DNA of 45,805 nt from Pilatotrama ljubarskyi (lineage: Eukaryota > Basidiomycota > Agaricomycetes > Polyporales > Polyporaceae): assembly GCA_022385805.1 (NCBI GenBank), contig MU277750.1, positions 13,749-59,553 of the forward strand, given 5' to 3'. Every line of letters starts with the position of its first letter. Position 1 is the first letter of the stretch. Of the stretch, positions 1 to 11,622 are shown in pieces. The notes under the pieces were generated by a model, which saw nothing but the letters and a program-made list of their open reading frames with translations, was not told where the DNA came from and made no database searches. The translations under genes and the position numbers were made by a program.

Positions 1-1
1 G

Positions 2-55
2 GAGTGCCTGGTGGAAGCTGGGGTGCCGAACGGCGCCGACGCGATGCTCATGTAG
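2..55 (+). CDS. possible 3' end of a gene cut by the window start
   Basis: The first bases read in one frame as 17 codons followed by TAG at 53-55 (ending ...ADAMLM). This could be the last coding stretch of a plus-strand gene that begins outside the window. The piece is too short for family assignment and could be chance. Nothing else in the first 1.8 kb supports a gene. Confidence 0.25.
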   Translation, partial: ECLVEAGVPNGADAMLM

Positions 56-1818
56 ATTTACCTCGTCCGCACGGGTGATGTGCGTGGCCGAGGAGACGCC
101 AGTGTACAGAAGGACGATCATGGAGTTCGAACCTACAAACGCAGAACGCTGTTACTTCGGCATTCCGCTTCGACGGGCGACATTCCCAGGCCGTGTCTTC
201 CGAGAGCAATTAGCACTACGACTAACGGGTCGACAGAAGCCGAGATGTATACTTATAGATGATAAATCTACAGACGAGATGTAGTGAAGTGGGTCACTGA
301 TGACGCGCTGGGTCGTCTGCGGACGGCTCGGCCGGTCTGCCAGCGGGATCTCTGACCTGTGCGACGAGAGTTCAGCATGTGTCATAGCACACTCAGAACT
401 GCATTGAAACCCACCGACGTGAATGAGAAGTTCGCAATAGTGGAGCAATCGGATCAGGACGGATAATTCAGGACGCATGTCGGGCTTTCCGCTGGAACCG
501 GGGACACCACATACGATCACCTGAGTTGCGGGTGCACTACCCGTCACTGAGCAATTCTTGCTAATGCATGAACCTATATGCTCAGATACATTATTTATTC
601 GAGATTCGTATACATATGGCGCAAAGAGGCATGGTAAACGCATCCAGTGCTGAGGGAGGTGGTGGTGGGGAGGACGGAGAAGGGGCGAACTCGGGCGCCA
701 GCGCTAAGGCACGGCGACCCACCCACGTGGCTCAAAGTGGCAGTTGCGTCACCTTCAAGAAGATGGTCGGATAGTTTGAACCCTCTGTTTCCTCTGACCT
801 TCTCGACGGATGGCCACAGCACAGGACACAGACGATATTCTGTAGAAAATAAATCCGAAGATTGGTACAAAGGTGTGACCTTTACATAAGGGTCATGAAG
901 ATCGCGGGCAGGAGGTTCCCGGTGGAATGGCATTTGCCAATTCCCTCGAGTACTGCGGACTCGGAACCGTAGGTCGTTCACAAGAAACCGCGCGGAAGAC
1001 CATTCAATCGGCTCATACCCACGGTCCCTTTGAGGAGGGGCTGCTGGACAAAATGAATTCACGGTACGTGTTCTGGGCCGTTCTCATCCATGATGACTGT
1101 TGTTAACCAGGACAGTTTTCACTCCTCAGCTCCACAACTGGGCCAGCCTGGACAAGGCTTCAGGCACTGACATGTCAGTGCAGTGTCCAATACAGTGGTC
1201 TGGGACGCCGCATCTCCCACATCTCCATGTAACCCTCGGGAACACAGCACGGCACGCCAAGAAGACTTCGATCTGTGCGCTAGAGGAAAGGACAAATGGA
1301 CATTCTCACCGCAGACTTTCGTGTGTCCTTCACACGGCAGGCTGCGGTCCGCGGCGGTACATCGGCGGACGGTGAGCACTTGAACGCAAAATTCCACTGT
1401 GTGTTCATATCATTACCGAACAGGTCCGTTCCGAGCTTCCCAGCTTCCTGAGATCGAGAGCGCTGATTCGCTTCGACGTGACACATAATCCTTGTGCTCG
1501 GTGCAACCTACTGGACGCGCACAGCGAAGCCTGTCAAGGTGTCCTCCGCGCGGCGCGCCGGATGGATTGCGATAGACCTTTCATGCTGCCGAGCACACTG
1601 CCGCGTACCTTTTGCTTCGAAAACTGATTGCTATCCGGGGAGTTACTGCCTCGCTTGCTCCGATGTGAGCGAATCCACTGGTTTCTTGCGCTGGAAGAGC
1701 GCTCCACACGATATATCTAGGATGCTCGCGCAGCTCGTACCGTAGCCTGCTTGTGCGGCGCCCTCTACGCCATCGTCTCCCACCGTACATTGCCTACCCA
1801 GTCCCTATCCCGCCCGTC
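56..1818. other. gene-free stretch upstream of the first GT2 gene
   Basis: Only short, mutually overlapping open frames without recognisable domains are seen here, on both strands. The last 100-150 bases before 1819 should hold the core promoter of the GT2 gene. I see no tRNA, repeat array or transposon protein. Confidence 0.6.
1711..1716 (+). promoter_or_regulatory. TATA-like element of the first GT2 gene
   Basis: ATATAT lies about 100 bases before the ATG at 1819. Its paralogue has TATAAG at a similar distance (about 112 bases), which makes a core-promoter role more likely. This is inference from position and composition only. Confidence 0.35.
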
Positions 1819-4800
1819 ATGGACTATGATGCCTACGACGCGTTGCTCCATCATATATTCAAGCAGGTAAGTCTTCACCCGCTTCGTTGCCTACGTCCTG
1901 TTGAGGCTCCGTAGACCCAAGGCGATGCATGGTTCAAGCCGTCCGAGGAGAATGTCCATGCAGGCGTATGTCTTCGCGTGGGCTCCGGCAATTTTCGCCT
2001 CTTTCCGTACGAGAACATCTACCTGGAGCCGTTCGAGGCGGCGGTGCGGCTGTTGAATCCGATAGTAGCGGTCAAAATTCGCAGCGCAGCCATCCATGCC
2101 GCGCTCGCCGCAGTGTACGTCACATCTTCCAACTGTCACAGTGCATCCTCTCATTCCCCAGCTGAAGTAAGCCGGAGGCCGATGCCATCTATATCGACGA
2201 CAATACTCGCATCCAGGTGTTGGACTCGATCACATTGCTCGGGTCCGCTGACAAGGAACAGTGTGGCGCATTCATCGTGAGTCTGCAGTTAAAGTGCCGG
2301 TATTCGGAACTCACCGCAGGGGCGGGCTGTGCAGCGCGATGAGCGTGTGTTGGTAGTATGGTCGTATCAGCTCGACACCATCATCCCTACCTGTCGAGAC
2401 TTCGAGGACAAGCTCATCAAGCTCGTCTGGAACCTCCGCGCCGGCGATACGTCTATCTCTTCCATTGTTGTCCCTTCGGATACGTCTTCGGACGTGCACC
2501 TCAACGAGAAGGTGCCAGAGGAGGCCAGCACGAAGGAGGTGACTGCGTCTACGAATGACGTGCGGCCGAAGACCAAGAAGCAGCGCCGTCGGTGCGGTCT
2601 TGGTTACTGGCTTACGGACCAGGGGGACGTCGAGAAAACGGCAGAGGGGCCCTCTCCTAGACCCATCCGCCTGTTTGCCCCCGTATACAACGGACTTGGG
2701 GTGGCGATGTCGATTTGTGAGTCTGCAATATGCTCTGCGTGAACCTTCCTATTTATACCCGCCATCAGTCTTCATCGGCAGCGGCATCTCTATCCTTGTG
2801 GCGGAGTGCCTTCTTGACGGGAGCTACACGCGTCTCGCTCTGTTGGTCACTGCACCGTTCCTCTTCTGTGTATCGTTGGTATGTCCCCCAAAGCAGAAGG
2901 CTCGCATGCGTGACTAATACGTCCGTGCAGTTCTTTGCCCTCCAAATAATTGCCAACGTATCCTTCGTGTTCGTTTCCATTCCATTCTTCCGTCTTCGTC
3001 GGCTCATTCACGATGCATCACAGCCTAGGGCCTGTCGCACACTATCACGAGAACTCAAAGTACTACTCCGCTGTGCGCCCGGCTCCCAACAAGCTCCTGG
3101 ACACGGACCTCCCGCATGTCACGATCGAGATGCCCGTGTACAAGGAAAGCTTGACTGAGACCATGTGAGTGTTCCTTCCTTCACGCGTCATCCCATGTCC
3201 GGGGCTATCGGGCATCAGATCGTGAATTGAGTTTGGATTTCTCGAGTCCTGAATGCGCCTCCATCATTCGGGGTTTCGCTTGGACCTACAGCTGTCTAGG
3301 CCTTTGTTTCCGGCAGTTTTCTCGCTTAGAGCCCGCAATCTCCGGAATTCGATCTTAAGCTGATACGCTTTACCCAGAGCGCCCTCGGTGTATTCCTTGA
3401 AGAAGGCCATGCAGACCTACGCGCGCCAGGGTGGGACATCCTCCATCATCGTCCACGAGGACGGACTGCAGCTGCTCCCGGAATCGGAGCGTCAGGCCCG
3501 CATCGCGTTCTATGCCGACCACAACATCGGTTGGGTCGCCCGGCCTCCTCACAGCAGCGCCCCTGACGGTTACAAGCGAGCTGGACGTTTCAAGAAGGCG
3601 TCGAACATGAACTATGGTCTTGCCCTCTCGCTCAAGCTGGAGAAGCATCTGCTCGCACTCGAAGCCGAAGGCGCCCAGGACACTCCGGACGAGTGCCTGG
3701 AGGACCGCGCTCTCAAGATGGCGATCGAGGAGACGTACGAAGAAAGCGGCAAACGATGGCGGCCATGGGCGGCGAACGGCAGGTCTCTCCGCGTCGGTGA
3801 GATCATCCTCATCGTCGACTCGGACACCATCGTCCCCGAGGACTGCCTGCGCGACGCTGCACGCGAGCTCGCCGAGTCCCCCGAAGTCGCAATCATCCAA
3901 CACGAGTCGGACGTCATGCAGGTCGCGCACCACTACTTTGAGAACGGGATCGCGCACTTCACGCGGCGCATCAACAAGTGTATCTCTATGGGTTGTGCCA
4001 ATGGCGAGGTCGCGCCGTTTGTGGGCCATAACGCCTTTCTCCGGTGGTCCGCCCTCCAAGATGCTGCCTTCATCGACGAAGCAGACGGAAAGAAGAAGAT
4101 CTGGTCAGAGGCGAACGTTTCGGAGGACTTCGACATGGCGCTCCGTCTGCAGCTGAAGGGCTACATCATCCGCTGGGCTACCTACTCTCTGGGCGGCTTC
4201 AAGGAAGGCGTGTCTCTGACCTGCGACGATGAATTGAACAGGTGGCAGAAGTATTCATATGGTGAGTGCGATCCGTCTGCCTACGATGCCCCACGCCGCT
4301 CTGACGTAGAATACGCCCCCAGGCTGCAACGAGCTCATCTTCAACCCTCTCATTCACTGGTGGCGGCTTGGGCCTATCAACAAGCAGCTTCGCACATTCA
4401 TCTGGTCCAATGCGCCGATCCACTACAAGATTAGCATGATGTCTTGTGCGTATTGCCAGTCCAAGTCCATCAGTTCGTACTTTCTGACCTCCAACTGATT
4501 TGAAGATATGTTCTCCTACTGTGCGTAAACTCATACCGGACGATTGATACGCGGTCTAACAAGTCCGTTCTCAGATGGTCTGGCAGCGTCTGCTCTGCTA
4601 TCGGTACTGAATTACCTTCTGCTCGGGTGGAACCTGAAGGTACCTCGATTCCTCCGCACTGGTGCCGCATCGTCCAGCTGACCACCCATCGCACAGGTGG
4701 ACGGCTTTTACGAGCATAGTTTCGAAATCTGGTTGGCTTGCACCGTGGTATTCCCCGGCGCCGGGAATATCGGCTTCACTCTGCTGGAGTATCGTCTGGG

Positions 4801-5379
4801 ACAGCGGAACATCTTTGAGTCTCTTATCGAAAACCTCACATGGGTCCCCTTCTTGTGAGCATCGGTTCGCTTACCTGTTTTGAGCATCTTTGTTTTCTGA
4901 TCATTGAACATCTTTCAGCTTTTTCTTCTTCGGCGGACTTAGCATCCACCTGTCGCAAGCCCTGCTTGCGCATCTATTCTCCTACAACATCACCTGGGGC
5001 GCGACCAAGAAGGAAGTCGAGCGGTCCAACTTCTGGCTCGAGGTGCCCAAGATTCTCAAACGTTTCTGGATCGCTCTCGTCATCAGCCTCGCTTGCTGTT
5101 TCGGCATGGTGATTCTGGCTACGGACGTTGTTCCGGTGGGCTGGCGTATCTTCAGCTGGGATTGGGCCGTAATCCTCCCCCTCGCGTATGTCCCTTTTCC
5201 CGTCGCTCGCCGCACACCATTATCGGCCCGCTAACTGACTCCCGCTCTACAGCATCGTCGCCGGATGCCATATCGCGTACCCGGTCCGTTGTTCTCCGTC
5301 ACTTGTGATGGGAATTCACTACTGACATGCGGCCTGACAGATTGTTCTGAATCCTTGGTTCATGATCTTCTCCTACTAG
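1819..5379 (+). CDS. multi-pass membrane glycosyltransferase family 2, copy 1
   Basis: Exons: 1819-1866, 1915-2114, 2168-2276, 2335-2716, 2769-2878, 2931-2968, 3024-3164, 3378-4261, 4323-4445, 4506-4520, 4575-4639, 4697-4854, 4919-5185, 5253-5283, 5341-5379 (869 aa). The N-terminal 230 residues are a soluble region, followed by hydrophobic segments near 235-295. The large exon 8 carries the GT2 catalytic core: DSD (about 490-492) for metal and sugar nucleotide, SEDFD (about 591-595) with the likely catalytic Asp, and ELNRW (about 628-632) where processive enzymes have QxxRW. Hydrophobic C-terminal exons suggest further membrane spans. The family uses a UDP-sugar to build or extend a polysaccharide at a membrane; substrate and product cannot be told from the sequence. 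The start was chosen because both copies begin with the same 16 residues. It is paired tail to tail with the gene at 7918-11505. Confidence 0.9.
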
Positions 5380-7917
5380 ACCCCCGCGCTCAGGGCAACT
5401 CGCTTCCGTCATATCACCGGCGGGAGGCTGTACTGTATACCCGCTTGCGCTCGAGCACGCACACACGTCCATTTTTGACGCCACATAATGATTCGCTCTT
5501 GGAATAGATATAGACTCAGGACACTCCGTCATTTACGGGCATAGACGTTCGGGCTCATCGGCTTCATACACAGTATGCTGACTGCCTCTTCCATGGGTCT
5601 CACTGTTGCGTATACACGTATCCATACCCAGGACGCACCCAGGAAGTACTCATAGCAACCTCCTTTCTCATATCATGCAGTATCTAGCACAGGAGTCCGA
5701 TGTATCTATGGTGTTGCTGGCTCCTACGCGCATGCATGCTTCAGGGCTCGGCCAGGAATATCCAAAGCTCGCTATCTTGGAGCTAAACGGACACAATGTG
5801 TCAAAGGTGTGAACTCGGGATATCCTTGTTGCGCGCCTTCCAGTAGAGCAGCTTGCAAGCCTTCTCGGGCACCCTTACCCTCGTGGGACCTGACCAAGGC
5901 GCAGAAGGCAGTTCCGAGGTCAGGACCGCATGGCGAGGCACCTGATGCGCTTTGCCAGCGATGCTGAGAACGCTGTATTCGGGGAGGGAAGTCCCGTACA
6001 CTACTGCAGAAGTACCCGGCTTCGATGTTCACAGTAGATCATATTGGGCCATGATGCCCGACACGGTGCTGGCATTCCGACGGACTCCGGGCGTCCTTCC
6101 AGTCGTCGAAATGCCCATCGGACGTGGGTATAACGAGTTCCACTCATGACATGTAACATAGTATGATGTTATGATACAGGGGGTGCATTCGGAGATCGCA
6201 AGGCCCGTCTTATTCACTGTTAGCATTCAAGCAGCCGTGAGGAAAGACGTGTCAGGCCAGGGGTAAGAACTGTGCCTGCGGGAGTCTAAGGGGGGCGGGA
6301 GGTTCCAACTCGCGCACTGCCGAGGCGTGTAGGGCACCCTGTCTTCTTCTCTGGGTTCTGATATTGATTACTTTCATCGAGGGCGACCCAAGGGAAGTCG
6401 AGGTCGGGCGGGAGACGGGAGAGCGCTATCTCCGCCCCATGGAGAGAAGGGGACCACTAAGTTCGACTGACTCGTCATGCATCTCGTACTTCGTGCCGTC
6501 ATGTTAGAAACGTGCGGTCCAACTGTTCTATTACGAGGATCATGACCTGACTGCTCTCGGCCGCAGTGCGGTGTAACGTACTGCAGGTAGTATGATTCTC
6601 ACCACGTTGGGGGCCAAGGAAAACCTCTGACTTGTCGTCGGCTCCGGGATGTGGTCCTTTCCCACCAGACCTTTTGAAACATGGCGAAAGGAGAAATTCC
6701 ATGGCCGCAGCGAAGACCACCATGCGTGTATTGAAAGGCACCGAGGCAATATCAGACTCCGCGTTTCCACGCCTCTGATCTCTGGGACACGACTCACCCG
6801 CTCCATGATAGCGCTGGTCCCAGGTAGAACTAGGCACATATCGACTGCGAGTAGTAGCATGGGATCCTCATTGGCCAAGGGTTCTCGGGAGATTTTGCGT
6901 GTACTATGATGTGAACGAATCCGATCGAGTCGTCTGGGCGGCGCCATGTTGCTCTGAGCTGAGCCCTTGTCTCCCAAAGGCGTAGCACACGCTTCAGCCC
7001 CGTTAGGTTGGATTCATGGGACGAGAGCGCCAGCGTGCTGCTCGCCTTCGAATTCCTGGGCAAATCTCGCGTCCCAGCAGGGGATGGCTGAATGAGCCTG
7101 ACATACAAGGTCATACTTGAGCCCGCAACTGCAGCAGAAACCAATGTATTTGGCTTACACCATGATCTCTGCTCGGACCGTCACGTCTTCATCCGCTTCT
7201 GCAGAGCGTTGCGGAATCCATAATCAGAATTTCCACTGGCGTCGTCAAAGGGATCCGAAGCGGCGAGACCCGCAGTCAAGTTCATTTGTTCGTGAACATT
7301 TTTCACCACTCACTCGCCTTTCGTCGTGACGAAACAAACAACTTCGCGGTCTGAGTGAGAACCTGCAAACAGTTGAAGGAAAGCCGGAGAGACGACGCAT
7401 GGGGGGCAGCCCGCGTCCGCAGATTCCGCACGTGACGTGGACAGGGACCGCCATAAACGCTGTCGGCCTCGCTGCAGCGAGCGTCGCCGAGCGACGGGGA
7501 CTCATATGACAACATGCAGTATGGCGGCCTCGTAAGTTGTCTCTATCATAGGCCTCGTGAATTTGCGAGGTGATATACAGGTTAAAAAAGAAAGGCAGGA
7601 CACGTAAGAGTACATCCGGCACGCACGCAACCTACGCCGCACCCCAGTAGCAGACCGAGGAATAGTGGAGACACCAAAGAGAAGAAATGACAGTTGATGA
7701 TGAGGAAGTAAATTAGCCACTGGTTCTTCTAGAGGATCAGTCCGATGGGTACGGTACAACGTGCGCATAAAGTCCGAGTCCGAACGAGAGGGCGGGGTCC
7801 CCGGCGCGAAGACGCGAACGGCATTCGGTAAGGACAGCGGAGACGCTCGAGAGTAAGTGATAGAGGGGCGTGTGCGGCAAGCACAGTCACAAGCAGGGCT
7901 CGAAGGAGAGTGTGCGC
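5380..7917. other. spacer between the convergent GT2 genes
   Basis: About 2.5 kb between two stop codons. It should contain both 3' untranslated regions. The open frames are short, overlap on opposite strands and show no domain, splice pattern or signal peptide I recognise. I found no transposase, integrase or reverse transcriptase motif and no obvious direct repeat. Confidence 0.6.
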
Positions 7918-10900
7918 TCAATAAGAAAAGATCATCAGCCATGGGTTGAGCAGGATCTAGAAGAAAAAGCGGGTCAGCGGCCTTCGACGGGGACGTGCGA
8001 CAACGCATCGACGTACCGGGTACAGGATGTGGCTTCCAGCGACGATGCTGTAATCAAATGAAAGGCAGCGTCAGCCACCCTTCGCGCAGCCTCCGAGCGC
8101 GATAGATAGACAGCAGACGTACATCAGCGGCAAGAGGACTGCCCAATCCCAGCCGAATATGCGCCACCCGATGGGGATGAGGTCCGTAGTGAGAATGATC
8201 ATGGCGACTAGGGACGCGAAGGAGATGACAAGCGACACGCGGAAGCGCTCAATGATCTTGGGTACCTCCTGCCAGAAGTTGGAGCGCTCGACCTCCTTCT
8301 TCGTTGCCCCCCAGGTGATGTTGTACGAGAAGAGATGCGCGAGGAGCGCCTGTGAAAGATGGATACTGAGGCCACCGAAGAAGAAGAAGCTGTAGAAAGG
8401 CGCGGACGCGCGGCAATATGAGCCCTAATTGCAATCAAGGAGACGTGGCGGAGCGCCACCTCCGAATAGCACTCACAAGAACGGCACCCAAGTCACATTC
8501 TCAATGACGGCGTCGAGCAGTGGCCGGCTACCGAGACGGTATTCGAGCATCGTGAAGCCAAGGTTTCCCGCGCCCGGGAAGACGACGGTACATGCCAACC
8601 ATATTTCGAAACTGTGCTCATAGTAGTCATCAATCTGTCGGCGAGAGTTCATTGGTCAGTCATCGATGGCACCGGCGACACCATCTGTGTACTCACAGGC
8701 AAGTTCCATCCCAATAGGAAGTAGTTCATCAAGGACAGGAAGAACGCGCCAGCTAGGGCATCTGCGAAGGAATCTCAGTGCCCGCGCGAATGACAGCTGT
8801 GATCGAGATGACTGACAGTAGGAGAACATGTCTGAAGTACCTGATCTCAGTGCTTTCGCTCCCCTCGCAAGGACACTTGTCACTTACAGGACATCATTCC
8901 GATCTTGTAGTGAATGGGAGCGTTGGACCACATAAACGTGCGTAGCTGTCTCGTGATAGGTCCCTTGTACCACCACTGAATCAGGGGATTGAAGATGAGC
9001 TCATTGCATCCTGTCCGATATGTCAGCCACATGTTTCCCAATCTCGAGTAGGACGTAGACCATACCGTATGCATATTTCTGCCACCGATTCAGCTCATCA
9101 TCGCACGTCAAGGAGACACCTTCCTTGAAGCCTCTGTTCGAGTACGTCGCCCAGCGGATGATGTAACCCCGCAGCATGAGCCGAAGAGCCATGTCGAAGT
9201 CCTCGGATACGTTCGCCTCGGACCAGATCTTCTTCTTCCCATCGGCCTCGTCGATGAAGGCGGCGTCTTGTAGTGCCGACCAGCGTAAGAACGCATTATG
9301 TCCGACGAAAGGCGCGACCTCGCCGTTGGCGCAGCACATCGAAATGCACCTGTTGATGCGGCGCGTGAAATGGGTGATGCCGTTCTCGAAGTAGTGGTTC
9401 GCAACCTGCATCACGTCCGACTCGTGCTGGATAATCGCGACCTCGGGGCACTCCGTGAGCTCGCGCGCCGCGTCGCGCAGACAGTCCTCCGGAACGATCG
9501 TGTCCGAGTCGACGATGAGAATGAAATCGCCCATGCGAAGCGACTTGCCATTGCACGCCCAAGGGCGCCACTTGTTGCCGCTCTCCTCAAAGACCTCCTC
9601 GATTGCCATCTCGAGCGCGCGGTCCTCGAGGTTGGCCTCGTGGTCCGCGGCGGAATCCGCCGCTGCCGCCGCCTCGAGCGCGAGGATGTGCTTCTCCATC
9701 TTGAGCGAGAGCGCGAGGCCGTAGTTCATGTTCGACGCCTTCTTGAAGCGACCCGCACGTTTGTATCCGTCTGGCGCGCTGCTGTGCGGCGGGCGGGCGA
9801 CCCAGCCAATGTTCTGGTCCGCGTAGAACGCGATACGCTCCTGGCGTTCCTCTTCCGAGATGAGCTGCAGCCCATCGTCGTGCACGAAGATGGACGATGT
9901 CCCTCCTTGACGGGCATAGGTCTGCATAGCCTTCTTGAGCGAATACACAGAGGGCGCGCTGTTGTCCAGAAACGGTAAGCCATTGTACGGGGACGCGGAC
10001 CGAAGCCATGCCGAACAGGGCAGGTAAACAGGCACAGCGATGCGCCACACATTGCGGTGGACACACAAGCGATGCTTGGAGTCCTGCAAGGGGTGGACGA
10101 ACAGACTTACATGGTCTCCTTTAGACTCTCCTTGTACACAGGCATCTCCACCGTGATGTGCGGTAAGTTCTCGTCGACGAGCTTGTTCGGCGCCGGCGGG
10201 ACAGCGGAGTAGTACTTCGAATTCTGGTGGAACTGCGCGACAGGCCCCAGGCTGCGGACGATCATGGCAATCCGGAGGCATTAGGTGGTGATATTGAGTA
10301 CACGCTTGGGAATGCACTTACCAATAGGTGACATTGGTCACGATCATGAGGGAGAAGAACTGATAGGTGTTGTGTGGCGTTGAGCACCTGACGCACGTGA
10401 GGCAGCTCCAGGGACGTCGGACTCACCAGCGCGACGCAGAAAAGGAAAGGGATTGTAACTACCAGGCCGAACCGGGACCAGTCTCCGTCGAGGAGGGACT
10501 CCTCGAGCAGCACACTGACACCGCTTCCTACAAAGACTGGGAGAGAGCAGAAAAAGAGATCAGAAACGGTGCCTGGACTCTGATATCCCAACTCACAGAG
10601 AGACAGCGCGGCGCCCAGCCCACAATACACCGGAGCGAACAGGCGTGTGGGACGCGCGGACGGGCCCTCCGCGGTTTTCTCCAGGTCGCTCGCATCGGCT
10701 TTCCAGTATCCGAGCCCCCAGGAGCGCTTCTTCTTAGGGGGAGTGGACTTGTCCTTCGGCGCGGGCGCGGGCACCTCCTTCTCCGTCACGAGGGCGGTTT
10801 GCGACTTCTCAGTCAAATTCACATCCGAGGGCGTCGCGGACGGCGCTACAGAGCTCGCAAGGGACGCGAACGCAGACCGACGCTTCCAGACAAGCTTGAT

Positions 10901-11505
10901 GAGCTTGTCCTCGAAATCCCGGCACGTCGGGATGATGCTGTCCAGGTTGTACGACCACACAACCAAGACGCGCTCGTCACGCTATGCATTTGATGTCAGT
11001 ACTCAGCCCTCTGAATGGCTCTCCGAGATACTCACGATGAAGGCAGCGCACTGTTCCTTGTCCGCACGGGGAAGGAACAACATAGTGTCCAAGATCTGGA
11101 TGCGCGTGTCGTTGTCGACGTATATGCAATCCGCATCATCCTTGCTGTAGCGACCACAGAACGTCACTAATGGACAAACTGAGCTAAGGATGTGCTTACA
11201 TCGTAGCGAGCGCAGCATGGATAGCTGCACTGCGGACCTTCACCGCGACGACAGGGTTGAGGACTTGGATGGCGTTCTCGAAGGGCTCGAGATATTCGTT
11301 CTCGTATGGAAAGACGCGGAAGGTGCCATTGTCGACTCGAAGGCAAACGCCGGCATGGACGTTTTCCTCCGAAGGCTTGAACCAGGCGTCCCCCTGAGTC
11401 TGGAGTGCAACAAGCAATGAGTACAAGGAAGGAGTCGCACAGACTCTGACGACTCACCTGCTTGAAGATGTGATGAAGCAGAGCATCATAGGCGTCGTAA
11501 TCCAT
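7918..11505 (-). CDS. multi-pass membrane glycosyltransferase family 2, copy 2
   Basis: Minus-strand exons, in coding order: 11505-11458, 11399-11200, 11144-11036, 10981-10597, 10536-10427, 10359-10322, 10251-10111, 9958-9066, 9010-8888, 8831-8817, 8761-8697, 8634-8477, 8389-8123, 8047-8017, 7956-7918 (873 aa). Thirteen of the 15 exons have exactly the length of the matching exon in copy 1; only exons 4 and 8 differ, by 3 and 9 nt, both keeping frame. The GT2 motifs are intact: DSD, SEDFD and ELNRW. Signature blocks such as GRFKKASNMNYGLALSLK are shared with copy 1. Exon 8 has an Ala/Asp-rich insertion before the DSD that is absent from copy 1. Intron sequences have diverged, so the duplication is not recent. 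Probable role: synthesis of a wall or capsule polysaccharide at a membrane; product unknown. Confidence 0.9.
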
Positions 11506-11616
11506 GATGCAAGAGGAAGGACAGTGAGGGGCGGATTAGTGGGGACGGGTACACTTCCGTACGACCACGCTCGAGCAGAGTGGAGGGCCACAGAGCTCGG
11601 GCCGTCCGATGGTGAT

Positions 11617-11622
11617 CTTATA
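11617..11622 (-). promoter_or_regulatory. TATA-like element of the second GT2 gene
   Basis: On the minus strand this reads TATAAG, about 112 bases upstream of the ATG at 11505, much like the ATATAT before copy 1. Supported by position and sequence only. Confidence 0.4.

Noticed and set aside
9298..9978. 226-codon open frame on the plus strand
   Set aside because: It is antisense to the GT2 copy 2 catalytic exon, has no domain, and mirrors a similar antisense frame opposite copy 1.
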